Part shown: positions 10,998 through 23,002 of the stretch, one piece after another
Layout of the letters: each line of letters opens with the position of its first letter
How positions within the stretch are numbered: position 1 is the stretch's first letter
NCBI GenBank assembly: GCA_028583605.1
Contig: CM053330.1
Coordinates: 26,181,233-26,245,232 of the forward strand
DNA: 64,000 nucleotides
DNA from: Dastarcus helophoroides
Lineage: Eukaryota; Arthropoda; Insecta; Coleoptera; Bothrideridae
Direction: 5' to 3'
Notes under the pieces: model-generated
The model's input: only the letters and a program-made list of their open reading frames with translations
What the model was told of the DNA's origin: nothing
Database searches by the model: none
Translations under genes and position numbers: made by a program

Positions 10998-12149
10998 ATA
11001 CCAAACGTTTTTCGTGAAATTTCTCGAATAGTTTTAGTCGGTATATCTGGATAACTGCTGTCAACCTAGCAGATGCTTTTCTGCGTGGGTCCGGTTAAAA
11101 TTTCTGCCACAAGCTAATATTGGGTAATTTCTTATTTAATATAACTTTTTTTTGATAAAACGTACTTGTCCTTGGTTATCTTCAAAAACTGATATACAAA
11201 TCTTTTTTCCTGAAACTAATTTAATCCTTGGTTTCAAGGGAAAAGATTTGTAATCAATAACCTATTTTACTAAGAACCTGAATTATTCGTAGGAACCTAG
11301 GTTGCCCCAGCCGATTATTTTTCTCCAAGTGGACCAAATTACTGCTTGGTCATGACTAGCTTGGTATTCTATGGGAAATTACAATTTATTTCACGCGAAA
11401 TTTCCCGAATAGTCCTCATCATATTTGGATAACTGATATGCTAGCTCATCAGAATGCTTTTCTGCGTGTATCCGGCTAACACGTCTATTAAGTCACGATA
11501 AGCCAGTATAGATAAATTCCTTACGTAAAACGGTTTCTCTTACGTCAAAATTCAAAATTGTGCAGCAATTAGACATCATGGCCCATGGTAGCCTAGCAGA
11601 TATTTTTTTTGCGTCGAACCAGAATAACTGCTAAGATAATTTACATAAAGTTTCTTGAGGAATCAGGGATTATACCTAGAAAATTGATATGTTGCCCTAG
11701 TCTTCGGCTAAAAAAGTCAGTATTGACTAAGTTCTTATTATCTATTCTACAAAAAATCTCCCCATGAATCACGCCTCATGTCTTAGGTTTATATTTTTCT
11801 GCGCGTGTTTAGATTAAACTATTGGTTAGTTACTGCAAACTCATATTGTATTCTATGGGTAATATGTTACGCAAAATCGTCTATTTTACAAATAATTTCC
11901 CAAGTAACCACTGGTTATATCTGGATAGCTGAAGTGTCAGTCTTGTAAATGCTTTTCTGCGTGCATCCGGATAAAGTTTTTATTTAGTTGTGGCAGACCA
12001 ACACTGGTTAATTTCTTATATGAAAGATTCTAACTTACATAAAACTTCCAAAGGAATCTTGATTTGATACCTTTGTAGTTGCTACGGCATACTAGTGTTG
12101 TCTTCTATTTATAATTTCAACTGGATCGTCTTTTTTCTTGATAATTAGA

Positions 12150-13310
12150 ACGATAACACTCTTATTTGCATAAGTTATTTGGGTAGTCATAATTTTTGGA
12201 TTCGATTAGTTAGTGCCACTTCGTTTAATACCATATAGATTACGCTTTGTGTGTGGTTCGCAATGATCATAAATAGATTTTAAAGTTATTCAGTTTTCTA
12301 AAGGTTTTACGATTTGCAATCAAAATTTTAATTAGCGCCGGTGGTGGCTGGATCAACACTTGACTACACATTACGAACATTGGATTTGAATATTAAAGGT
12401 AATAAAATTTACCTTTTTACATGCACTGAAGATGGAGATTTAATTACCAATGAAGCGAGCGGCTTATAAAATCGTTATGACTTTTTATTAGCACAACAAG
12501 TTGTATTTTTGAAAAACGATCGATTCAGTCAAGAAATCGATATTTTACGAGCTTCGGCTTTGTGAGGATGCAAATTGAAAAATGGCAGACTTTCGTCCGA
12601 TCGCATCACCTGCCGAAATCAACTCCTTAAAGGGTAATTCGAAGGTTGTTGCGCAAACATGTCGCTATATCTTCAGCGATATCCATCCCCGATGTGACTT
12701 ACGACAGGCGTCACGCACCGGCTTCTTATAACAGCCCTGTCGACTATAAAATCGCGCATATTATATGCTAATGAGATCCAGCAAACGCTTTTACACGAAA
12801 CCCTTGCCTTGCATGATCCTCCTTGATCACCTTCAAGACCACACTCCTGTCATTCAAACGACTGCAGTATATCGTCATTAAATAAACAAAGGAAAGCTTT
12901 TCCGTCTTTTTTATGGCTGGAGAAATTATGTATAATTACGCTAAATTTATTTTTAACTTTGAATCTGCATGTAATGAATATTTCAACGCGAATATCGTAA
13001 CGTATCCGGCGCCATTTTATATAAAAAGGAGCAATTAGAGTCTAATTCTAGAGACTTTTCCTTCGCCTGATAACAAGGAAATGTCATTAAATCGCTCTGT
13101 TATTTGCATTACTAACGGCGTAGCAGCTCTAGAAATAGGTATAACAAAGACAAAGACAGACTGCACGTTAAAACTTGTAGAAGTACAAGGTTTTATAGTT
13201 TTTAATCCTTGAAGTTCCGATTTTCAGTGTCTTTACTTTAACTTTATAAAAAAGAAGATATTTTGAGCATTTGTGGGTAATATGTAAGTAACTAGGAGTG
13301 TTTTGTAGCT
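12150..13310. other. Single-copy region between inverted satellite B blocks
   Basis: Satellite B motifs fade out near 12150 and resume inverted near 13330. Between them, 12580-12880 is a distinctly higher-GC block with no repeat seen elsewhere in the window. No frame longer than about 60 codons is present and no domain is recognised. It may be conserved noncoding DNA, or the spacer of an old inversion. Confidence 0.45.
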
Positions 13311-14479
13311 TCACCACTTATTTGTTATGTTTAAGCAGGAAGATTTGCCGTATATATGCAGAAAAATATTACTTATAGATTAACTATTCTTCACCACTTT
13401 AAATTTTCAGAAATAAGGGTCATTATGACCGAACCCACTTGTGCCAATTAAGCAAAAAGATCTGCCGGACATATACAGAAAAATATTATAATACTTAAAA
13501 ATCGGCTCATCTAACATAGGACTAAGATTAATTCCATCGATTTGTTGGGCACCTCAAATGTCTGACAGAAGTGGTTGACTAATTTTGCCTATCATTATTA
13601 ACTTTATATTCGTATGCAGGACACTTAAGTGTGTTATTTTAATCATCATAATATATGGAGTAATACTGCTTTTACTATACCGGATCAGAAATTATATCTT
13701 ATAACTGGACAAATATGTATAGAAAAAGGTCTGCTAAGTTGGCAAATTTATTCGGATATAACTTTTGATTTCTAGGAATATTTTACGTAAAATTTACTTC
13801 TCAATTGAGAAGCACTTACGATTAGTTTTACTATGCACAAATATGTAGATTCTTCTGCTGGATCAAGGCAGAAACATATTTATCTACCATATTACTGATT
13901 TTATCGATTTGTTGGGGAACATTATATCCGACAGAAATCTTTATGCAACGTAATTCATTTTATATGATTATTACTATTTATTCATAATAATTTTGTATTA
14001 TTTGAGGGCACTAGCAATTCCCAAATTATGCATAATATTAAGTTTATGTTTTAGTTATCAAATAATGAAGTGCATGTTATATCTGATCATACATTTTAAT
14101 TGTACGTACGCAGGAAAGTGTCTCTAAGCTAATAAAATTATTTGGATCTATGTTTGATTGTTCGGAAATTTTTAAGCAATATTAACTTTTTAATGAAGAA
14201 ATGCATATGACTATCATGCACAATCAGGCACAAAATTTTTGCTGGAAATATAGAAAATATTTTTATATATCAATCCAATGACTTATCTACCATATGACCT
14301 GTTATATCAATCTATTGAAGAACATTATGTCCCACAAACATATTTGTGGAACTTCACTAATTTTATTTTACTATTATTACAAATAATATTTTTTTATTAT
14401 TTAAAGACATAAGCATTTCCCAAGTTGTGCATTCTGTTTCAATTATCAAGTAAAGAAGTGAGAAGCTTTAATTACCTAC
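13311..14479 (-). repeat. Satellite B, minus orientation
   Basis: The unit core now reads GCCGGACATATACAGAAAAAT on the plus strand, the reverse complement of the core seen before 12.2 kb. Copies are near 13345, 13460, 13700, 14105 and 14235. The array is cut at 14480 by the hAT-like element and continues beyond it. Confidence 0.65.
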
Positions 14480-15547
14480 AATACAATCAGTGGCGTGTTC
14501 TTCATGGAAGCTAGGGAAGCACAGCTGGCCTTACAAAATGAAAATGTCCATATTTATTTGATTTTAAAAACCTCTTTTTCACTCAACATCTGTGACCATT
14601 ATTTATTAGTATTAGTAACGCTTATGATCGAAATTTACCAATTGTGTCTGTAAAGTAACAAATTCAACGTATTTTTAACACAATTAATCGCAATTTATTT
14701 GTGTACAAATTTTCAAGTACGGAAAGAGTAATAAACATTTCGAAAGTTATTGAAAATGTCGACTTTTTTCAAAATTGTTTTCTTTAACTTTTTTGGACAA
14801 TTTTTAAATTTCAGTTCATTATTGAAAATTTTGACTCTATTCAAAATTTAGATATTTAAAAATTTTATCTTTCTCAAAATTTTCTTTTTTAAAAATTTTG
14901 AATTTTTCTCAAAGTTTCAATTGTTTTTTTCTTGTAAGTCTTGATCATTTCAAAATATTGACTTTTTTATTACATGTCAACTTTTCTTTTAAATCCGGCT
15001 TCTAGTGAAAACTTCGACATTTTGAAAATAATCCTTTTTTTTTAATTTTTTCAAATTTATTTCATATTTTTCGAATTTTTGTTCCAAAATTTCGACTTCA
15101 TTGAAATTTACTAATTTTGATTATTTCTCAAAATTTCGAACTTTATTTGAAATTCGGACCTTTTTGTTTTCAACTTTTTCAAAAAATTCGACTCGTGCTG
15201 AAAATTTAAACTTTTTTTGATAAATTAGGCTTCGTCGAAAATGCTATTTCTCAAAAAATTACAAAAATACCTTTTTTTGAAAATCTTGATCCTTTTTAAA
15301 AATTTTGTCTTTTCTGCAGTCAGGTGACGAAACTGTCAATTTTTTCAAAATTTAGGCCTTTTCTTGAAATTCTGACTTAAAATTTTTACTTTTTTCAAAA
15401 TATTGACTTTTCATTAATTTTCCACTTTGTCCCAAATTCGACTTTTTGTAAATTACAACTTTTTTTGAAAAATTATTCTTTGTTGAAAATTTGAACCATT
15501 TATTTGAAAAATTCAAGATTTTTCAAAAAAATATACACTTTTTTTTG

Positions 15548-16548
15548 CAGTGGCGTGCAGTGCCATTTGAGACAGGGTAGGCAAATAGATATCCGATGAT
15601 TCCGATTCAGACAAAAGTAAACGTTGGAGTAAATGTAATGGAGCAAAAATTATCGTGTACTTACAAAGCAGAAAGTCGTTGCAGGAATCCTATTCGCATG
15701 TTTGAAAGTGGAACTAAACTTTATGAATTATTAAACTTTTCATTCTACGTATTTTTTTCTTTTGAAAATACTAATCTATTTGTAATTATCATACATTTTT
15801 TTTACCAACATATCCAAACACAAGTTTAAGTAGAGGAATAAAACGTCCTGTGGCGGTAATTTCGTGTTTATGAACACCAATAAAAATTTTTTAGCCACTG
15901 TAAGCAGTTTTCACCGTGATCGCATTTTCACTGCATTTTCGTCACTAACAGTCCAATAAACCAACGGTAACAGAGCAGTTCAACACTATGTATATATTAA
16001 ATGTCTTGAATAAAGCTTGTTATAAAATAAAACGAATGAATTCGGTTTGTACTAAATAAACACTACAAAACACTACACGGAACGTAGATGTTGACAACAA
16101 GACTAACAAATTGCATTATAAGTTAATTTCTAGGGGATTTACCGAAATGGAAAGTTCTACGTCCACTGTAACCAAGATGTCGCTGCAATATACCCATTAG
16201 CAAATAAAAGGTGCTGCCTTTACGTCTCCATATAAGCGCTATGGTATTGTTGTTATATGCCTATGCCTTCGGCTTATGGGCCACCTACAGGGGAATATTG
16301 TGATGGAGTGTGACTATTCACTGGAATATTACCGTATTCATGTTAACTTTGCAATAACCTTGAATTAATTTTAAAATTTTGTACCCTCTGTTAATGATCG
16401 AAAAGAGAAACAAAGTATTAATAGAGCGAAATACTTTGTCTGCTGAAAAATTAATTTTATTTAGGAGTAGGAGTGCACTTATACTTCCTTTTCTGATTTT
16501 GCTAGGGTAGGCAATGCCTTTTTGCATTGATTGTATGGCACGCCACTG
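15548..16548. mobile_element. Nested hAT-like element, 1.0 kb
   Basis: The left end CAGTGGCGTGCAGTGCC and inverted right end CAGTGGCGTGCCATAC are terminal inverted repeats. Just inside both ends, GGGTAGGCAA is also shared in inverted order. The flanks are both TTTTTTTG (15540-15547 and 16549-16556), an 8-bp duplication taken from the T-rich host array. The interior is unlike that array, of more balanced composition, and has no transposase. Frames of 77 and 81 codons near its two ends are not recognisable proteins. It is younger than the element it sits in. Confidence 0.85.
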
Positions 16549-17465
16549 TTTTTTTGATAACATTTACTGATAATTGTGGCTTTTAAAATTAGGACCGAAA
16601 AATTGAAAGTATCCAAAATTTTGTCGTCTTTTTGAAATGTTGACTAAGAATTTGTGCAAAAATTTCAATTGTTTAAAAAATCTTGACTTTTTGTAATGAA
16701 ACTTATCCTTTTGCTCCTTTTTACTTATATTCAAAATTTCGAACTTTTTGAAAATTTGATTTTTTCTAAAATCTACCTCTTTTATCGTGACATTTTGACC
16801 ACTTTTTAAAAATATCTAAGTTTTTCGTAATTTCAACATTTTCTGGAATTTTATTTCTGTACAAATTCGTAAGGCGTCAACTCTTTACACAATTGTTTTT
16901 TTTTTAATGTAGAATGTTTCCAAAATTTTAGCTCTTTCTGAAAAATTTGACCTTTTACACTTCAATTTATTATTAAAAATTTCGACTCTTGAAAATTTAA
17001 CACATTTTATAATTTTATCTTTTTCAAAACTTCCTTTTTTGAAAATTTTGACCTTTTCTTAAAATGTTAATTTTCATATCAAAAATTTAATTTTTTTGAA
17101 AATCCTAACCCCTTTTTTATCTGTTTTTAAATTCGGCTTATAGTGAAAACTTCAACAATTCAAAAATAATCATTTTTTTTTCTAAATTTTTGACCTTTTC
17201 TCTAAATTGAGATTGAATTAAAAAATTCTGTCTTTTAAAAAAGATTTTAAATAAAAGTTATATTTTTTAAAATTTTGACTTTATGGAAATTTTTCAACTT
17301 TTTGTTCAAAAATTTCGGCTTCCTCGAAATTTAATAACTTAGATTGTTTCTTAAAAGTTCGACTTTTATGTCAAAATTTCTTATAAATGTAGATTTTTTT
17401 TTGAAAATTTCGACTTCTGCTAAGAGTTTGAAATTTTTTGAAAAATTCGGTTTCCTTGAAAGATA

Positions 17466-17506
17466 ATGGGATTGCAAAGAGCAATTCCATTATGCCTTCA
17501 GAGCAA
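17466..17506 (-). mobile_element. LINE 3' end fragment
   Basis: On the minus strand this reads like the last bases of the CR1/Jockey-group LINE found elsewhere here: GAAGGCATAATGG, then TTGC and CTTTGC. Only about 40 bases remain, within the T-rich array. Confidence 0.5.
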
Positions 17507-19310
17507 AATTAAACAATTATAAATATTCTTGTTTTAAAAGTTACGAATATCCTGAAAATAATCTCTTTTTTTATTTATGCAACTTTTTGCAAATTCACAT
17601 AGCTAAAGTGACACTTTTTTCAAAATTTGCGCCTTTTCTTGAAATTCTGACTGGAAATTTGTACTTTCTCAAAAGATTGCCTTTTAATTTTCGATTCTCT
17701 AAATTCGACTTTTTGTAAATCAAAACTTTTTTTGGAAAATTATTCTTTGTTTAAAATTTGAACTATTTATTTGAAAAATTCAAGATTTTTCGAAATATCA
17801 ACTTTGTTTCAAAATTATACAAAAATACCTTTTTTGAAAACTTTTACTGAAAACCTCGACTTTTCGGAAAATTAATATCAAAAAATTGTAAATATCCAAA
17901 ATTTGGTTTCTTTGAAATTCTGACTGAAAATTTAAGCTAACATTTCAATTATTTAAGTCTTGACTTTTTTGTAAAATTTACACTTTTGTCCCAAATTTTT
18001 ACTCATATTGAAAATTTCAACGTCTTTGAAATTTTGATTTTTTCCAAAATCTAGTGGAACTTATTTATTTATTTTTGAAAATACTAATTTAAATATTTCT
18101 AATTTTTTTGAAAACTGAGCTTTTTTTCAAAAATGTCTTCTTTTTTCTCAAAATTTCAAGTTTTTCTTTAAATTTCGATTTCTTTGTAATTTTCTACTTT
18201 CTTTTTTGAAAAATTCCACGTTCATTAAAAATTTGCATTTCTTTAAAACATTCGACTTTTTTGACAATTTAAACATTTCAGCATATTAACGTGCCAAAAC
18301 TTTCTTTTTTCAAAATTTTGTCTTCTTATCATAATATCGACCTAATTAATTGGAAACTTCGATTTTTTTTTAAATTTTAACTCTTTTAAAAATGTTGAGT
18401 GTTTCCGGAGATGTTGAATAATGTTAAAAATTTCGATCTTTTTGAAAATTTGGTTTCCCTAAATATAAATTTTTTCCTGCAATTTTGGCTACTTTGAAGA
18501 AAGTATCAATTTTTTCAAGATTTCAATTTTTTTATAAATTTCGACTTTTTTGAAAATATGGACTTAAAAAAATTCGAATTTTTTGAAATTTCAACTTTTT
18601 TCAAAATTTATTTATTTTTTTAATTTCGACCTATTTACAAAATGAACACCTTTGGACTTTTTAGAATTGTGACTTGAATTGTTCGAGGTTATTTCAAAAC
18701 ATCACCTTTTTTTGGAAATTTTGAAATCTTTTAAGAAATTAGAATTTTCAAAAATTTGGACTCGTTTTAAAATTTTGACTTCTTTCGGAATTTCGACTTT
18801 TTTTGAAATTCAGACTTTTGATAATTTGGACTTTTTTGAAAATTTCGATTTTCTCGAAACTAACATTTTCTTAAAATCTCGATTTTCCTTAAAAGCCTAA
18901 ATTCCAAAAGAGGAAAAGGAAAAAGATTATATTCTTGCCATTCTTTATGTTGTGATTAAAATGATTTTTGTAATTTTTTAAAATAAACTTTGAGTTTAGC
19001 TTCGAATTTTTCTTTTCTTTTAATTCAAAACTTTACTTCGCAATTTGGAATAAAGATCCAAATTTAAAGAGAACAATTTAAAAAATAAAATAGTCCAAAA
19101 ACTAAACTGAACATTAAAGAAATAGTTTTCAAAGCTTAACCTGAAATTTGAAAAGCTGGATTTAATTTTTTTCCACCATTTCGACCATCTTCCCGAAATT
19201 TGAAATTTGTTTTAAAATTTCGAATTTAAACCGATATTTCTCCTAATCGAAACACGACAAAAAGAAATATCATTTCTTGAATGCATTCAAAATATTTTTT
19301 TTGTATCTCT

Positions 19311-19338
19311 CTGAAGATGACAGCTTGGCTGTCGAAAC
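19311..19338 (+). other. Hammerhead-like core, candidate
   Basis: CTGAAGA (fits CUGANGA) is followed after one T by a perfect 6-bp stem GACAGC / GCTGTC with a TTG loop, directly followed by GAAA. This is the order of the conserved core of hammerhead ribozymes (CUGANGA, stem II, GAAA). The extra T before the stem departs from the strict model, and I could not identify stems I and III or the cleavage site. It lies just inside the right end of the hAT-like element. Confidence 0.3.
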
Positions 19339-19924
19339 GCGTTAGAGCAACGTTTGTTTTGTTTTTTAATCTTTTTTGGTTTCAGGAGACAAGTTCTGTA
19401 TTTCAATTATTCAAAATATAATCAGTTGAAAGCAAAATTGTAATTGATCTTTTATAAGAGTTTCCGGTCAGCTTCCCCATCCATAAAAGGCACGATACGC
19501 CACTAAATACAATACTGATTATATTTGCTCAGAAATATTAGATGTACGTACACAGAGTATTGTCTGCTGAGCTGACATACTCATCAGGCATATAACGTTT
19601 CATTCCTCTGAGAATTTTACGTAAGCTTGTTGTTTCAATTATAATTAGCAGAAGCGATGAAATTGTACGCTGCCGGTTATATCTGATCAGAAATTTAGCC
19701 GGACGTACATCTGAAAGCATTTGCTAAGCTAACGTATTTATCCGGAACCTAAATTCTCGGAAAATTTTACATAATATTAACTTCTTAATGGAGTAGCATA
19801 TGTTATGACTAATTCTATTGGGCGCAGTTAATTAGAAACGCCTGCCGGACATATGACAGAAAAAATTATTTACAGATATCAATACATCTGTTGATCAACA
19901 TCCATATGACTAGTGATCGCAAAA

Positions 19925-20095
19925 GCTTCTACGGCCAGAATCAGTACAAAATATACTTCTTCTGGTATTGGACCATGTCAAAGAACTACTAAAAGCACGT
20001 TTCGGCAATTATCGATAGGAGGCTTCTTGAGGCACAGAAGAAACAATAAATGAAAATGACAAAAATAAAAGGGAAATGTATAAGAAATGAATAAC
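19925..20095. mobile_element. Fragment of the 50.2-kb foldback family
   Basis: ACGGCCAGAATCAGTACA, ATACTTCTTCTGGTATTGGA and AAAGAACTACTAAAAG match the repeat at 50196-50510, as does the inverted GGCTTCTT...CGAAAC region and the following AGAAACAATAAATGAAAA. This is a single copy and not a foldback. Divergence from the 50-kb copies is clear but the order of words is kept. Confidence 0.7.
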
Positions 20096-21479
20096 CATAT
20101 CTAAGGAGCAGAGCACGGTAGCACAGTAAGTCCATCAGAACAAAGGCAAAACTATTCTGAAATGAAATTTTATACAAAGGACATGATTGCTTAGGCAGAA
20201 GACACGGCAGCTTACTATGTCCACCATACCAGGGGTGAAACTCTTCCGAAGAGTTTTCTAAAATCCCTCAAAAAGTCTTAATTTTTAGGCACCCCAAAAG
20301 TACCGAAATACTTGTTAACTACCAAAAGTTGGGCACACGAAAAAATGTTTAAAATCTCCCAATTCTGAAAACGTTAACAATTGTCAAGTTGCTAATTTTC
20401 TTAAGTCTATTGCTTTAGTCATCAAGTGATGAAGTTGTAATTACTCATTAATACGATACTGGTTTTGCTATAACTGAACAATAATTTTAGCTGGATACAG
20501 AAAAGCATCTACTGAGTCAATATATCATTTTTCCAGATAGCGTGTTTGACCAGGTACGTAACATTGACTTTCCAATGAAGCAGTCACTTACGACTTATGC
20601 TATGCAGCTACAACTAAGCAGAAAGTTCTATTAGACGTACTTCAAAAAAAACATTAATTTTTAGACCAATGCATTAGCTTCATCTAACAAATGATCATGT
20701 ATTACACGACACTTGATTCTGCTGGAAATGTTATATAAGACTGATTTTTCCATGAACAAGTACTTTATTCTGCCGACAGTACATTAATAGAAATTTTCTA
20801 CCGGATGTTAGTAGAAAATATTATTTCTAGATAAGTGCATCACCTCGTGTATTGGATAATTCGAGGCATTATTTGTTTGAAAACATTTGTCAGGCTATCC
20901 TTATTACCATGGGGCAAAATTAATTTTTGATTATTTAAGAGAATTGAGTAATACCCACATTAATTATGCATTAAAAACAGGATGTGATAAAGTTGGAGCT
21001 AACTAATAAAAAATAATACCAGTCTGCCGTATCTAGGTAGAAATTTTAGCCGGTTGAATAGGAGAAATACGTCTTCTGGGCTAACACGCCATTTATTCGG
21101 ATTTGACGCTTGATTAATTCATTAAACATACGATTGAGTTTTCCTTAACGAAGTACTTATGACATATTCCACCAGCCTCAATAAAGTATAAAATCTCTGC
21201 CGGGCATACACAGAAAACATTGTCTCATCCCAAAATGTTCGTTCTTGAAAACTAAAATGAGAAAATCTTGAACTAGATACTTAAATAGAATTTTAAATAG
21301 AAATTAAACAAGAACTTAAAGTAGATGCTCAATTTATTTTGAAAAACTATTTTAAATTCTCTGAGTTTTCTAGATACTACAATTTTAGGCAATGGAGATG
21401 CCTTTTGTCCCACATGTCAGGATTTTAATTTCTGAAATTACTGTGAGATTTATCAATTACATATAGGAATAATGACAAC

Positions 21480-21910
21480 GTGAACGTAGCTAATTTTAAA
21501 AAATCGATGGTAGTTTCCGCCCAAGCCAATGAATTCGAACAAGGCGGATTAAGCCTTGGTACTAAGTCAAAGTTTCTTTGCGGTAATTGTTAATTATTAA
21601 TCTATTAAAATCGACAGGCATCAGATTGATAGCGCACTTAACCAGACTACATTACATTAACAACACCTGGCGGTCTGAAACCTCTTAATGCTTGGGTTGT
21701 TATCAAACCATTTCGCCGTGTAACATTTATTGTAATTGTCCCATAATGCTTGTAAACTCAAGTCAAGAGCTCTACAAATAAAGCCGTGTTAAGGGCTAGT
21801 TTTTTGCCAGTCTAATCTCGTTTTATAATCAGGGTACATTGCAAGGTGTAACATTCAATCTCTATCCCCATTGTCATTATATTCAAGCGCTCAATCAAAA
21901 TTGCCAACGC
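21480..21910. other. Single-copy block
   Basis: The stretch lacks satellite B cores, is richer in GC, and is not repeated in the window. No frame with a known domain is seen. It may be conserved noncoding DNA. Confidence 0.4.
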
Positions 21911-22664
21911 TATTTATTCGATAATTGGTTTTGGCAAAAATGAAAACGTTATCTAGGAATTATGGGAAATTAAAGCGTTACAAAGCAGCAGTATTTCGTT
22001 CCTCATAAAGGTCGAATATTTGAAGAAATAAAAAAAATGTCGTCTGTATTAGTCATCAATTAATTTTAATTTAATTTAATTTTTAATGCTCATTTAATGT
22101 ATTGTTTTGTATGATAAATGCTATTATTATATTATAAAAACAATCAGCAACAGCTATCCGGATATTAGCAGAAAAGCACCATACTTATATTATTTCGTCC
22201 GTTTATTCAGCAATTGTGATTGTATCTGGCTTGATTAAGCAAACGTTCTGCAGAACGTATGCTAAAAAATTGTATCAAGGAACACATAACTTTAGAAAGG
22301 TATTTAAATATTCAGTATTATCTACTCGTTTGACAGACTACACTTTATAAGAACAGTATAAGTTGAAGTCAAATTTCTTTTCTAATCATGGTAAACAAAA
22401 AGTAATGAGGATGGAACAACTAATAGGAAAATTATCAGTTACCCATATTTACTCCGAAATTTCAGCCGAACATATGCCGAAGAGAGTCATATTTTGATTA
22501 CTTGGTCTGCTCTGTAGCAGGTTATTTTTATACCAGCCGCAATCAAGTAAAAACTTTCGCCCAAAAAATACTAAAAAGTAGCATCTACTTAATTAGCGAA
22601 TAAGTTACGCAGAGAACGAAGTAGATTAGGAAGACTTTTACTGGATGCATACAGAAAATATTAT

Positions 22665-23002
22665 TGTTGCGCGTTATCGATTCGAAAATTTATACTTCGT
22701 GATTTGTAAACACTTTATTTCAAACTTATTTCGCGACACTACAATTAAAATTCACTTAACTATCGGATTATCTGACTAACTAACTAACCAACTGACTGAG
22801 GGAAAGACGACCGCGTATTTATAGGTACCGTTCCGGTTTCTAGAACGGTACACAGATAAGACTTATCGCTTGCGAAAACGTCTAGAGTGCTTATCTGCCG
22901 TATTATCCATTCACGCGGCCGCTTCCCATTATCAAATGTTTCTAGAGAATTTTTTACACTACACAATCACTAATAAAAATGTTATAACTACATTTTGTTA
23001 CA
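22665..23002 (-). mobile_element. Solo LTR, family 1 copy B
   Basis: Read on the minus strand it runs from TGTAACAAAATGTAG to GCGCAACA, with a TATA box (TATAAATAC, near 22816-22823), a TCAGT initiator (near 22795-22799) and AATAAAG near the end. It aligns along its length with copy A apart from the CTAA expansion. The flanks are satellite B, so it is a solo LTR. No clear target duplication is seen. Confidence 0.8.

Larger units (their letters stand above)
6471..12150 (+). repeat. Satellite B, plus orientation, ~110-190 bp units
   Basis: A diverged unit recurs with the core TTTTCTGCGTGCGTCCGGC, followed by TAAAATTTCTGCTTAG and then a GTAAAAC / CTTACATAAAACTTCC part. Core copies are seen near 6480, 9916, 10058, 10166, 10432, 11072, 11456, 11605, 11795 and 11950, spaced about 110-190 bases or a multiple. 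Divergence is high, so it is an old array. It is interrupted by a single-copy block (8010-8560), a pogo-like element and a solo LTR. The same unit occurs inverted from 13.3 kb onward. Confidence 0.65.
14488..19505. mobile_element. hAT-like non-autonomous element, 5.0 kb, satellite-filled
   Basis: The left end CAGTGGCGTGTTCTTCATGG and the inverted right end TAGTGGCGTATCGTGCC form hAT-type terminal inverted repeats; both ends also share a GGGGAAGC/GGGAAGC and CAGCTG word just inside. The 8 bases AATACAAT flank it perfectly (14480-14487 and 19506-19513), the duplication length of hAT elements. Satellite B continues on both sides. The interior is a T-rich degenerate array (about 14700-15540 and 16560-19250) with TTCAAAATTTCGACTTTTT-type units. 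No transposase is seen. A second hAT-like element has inserted inside it. Confidence 0.85.
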
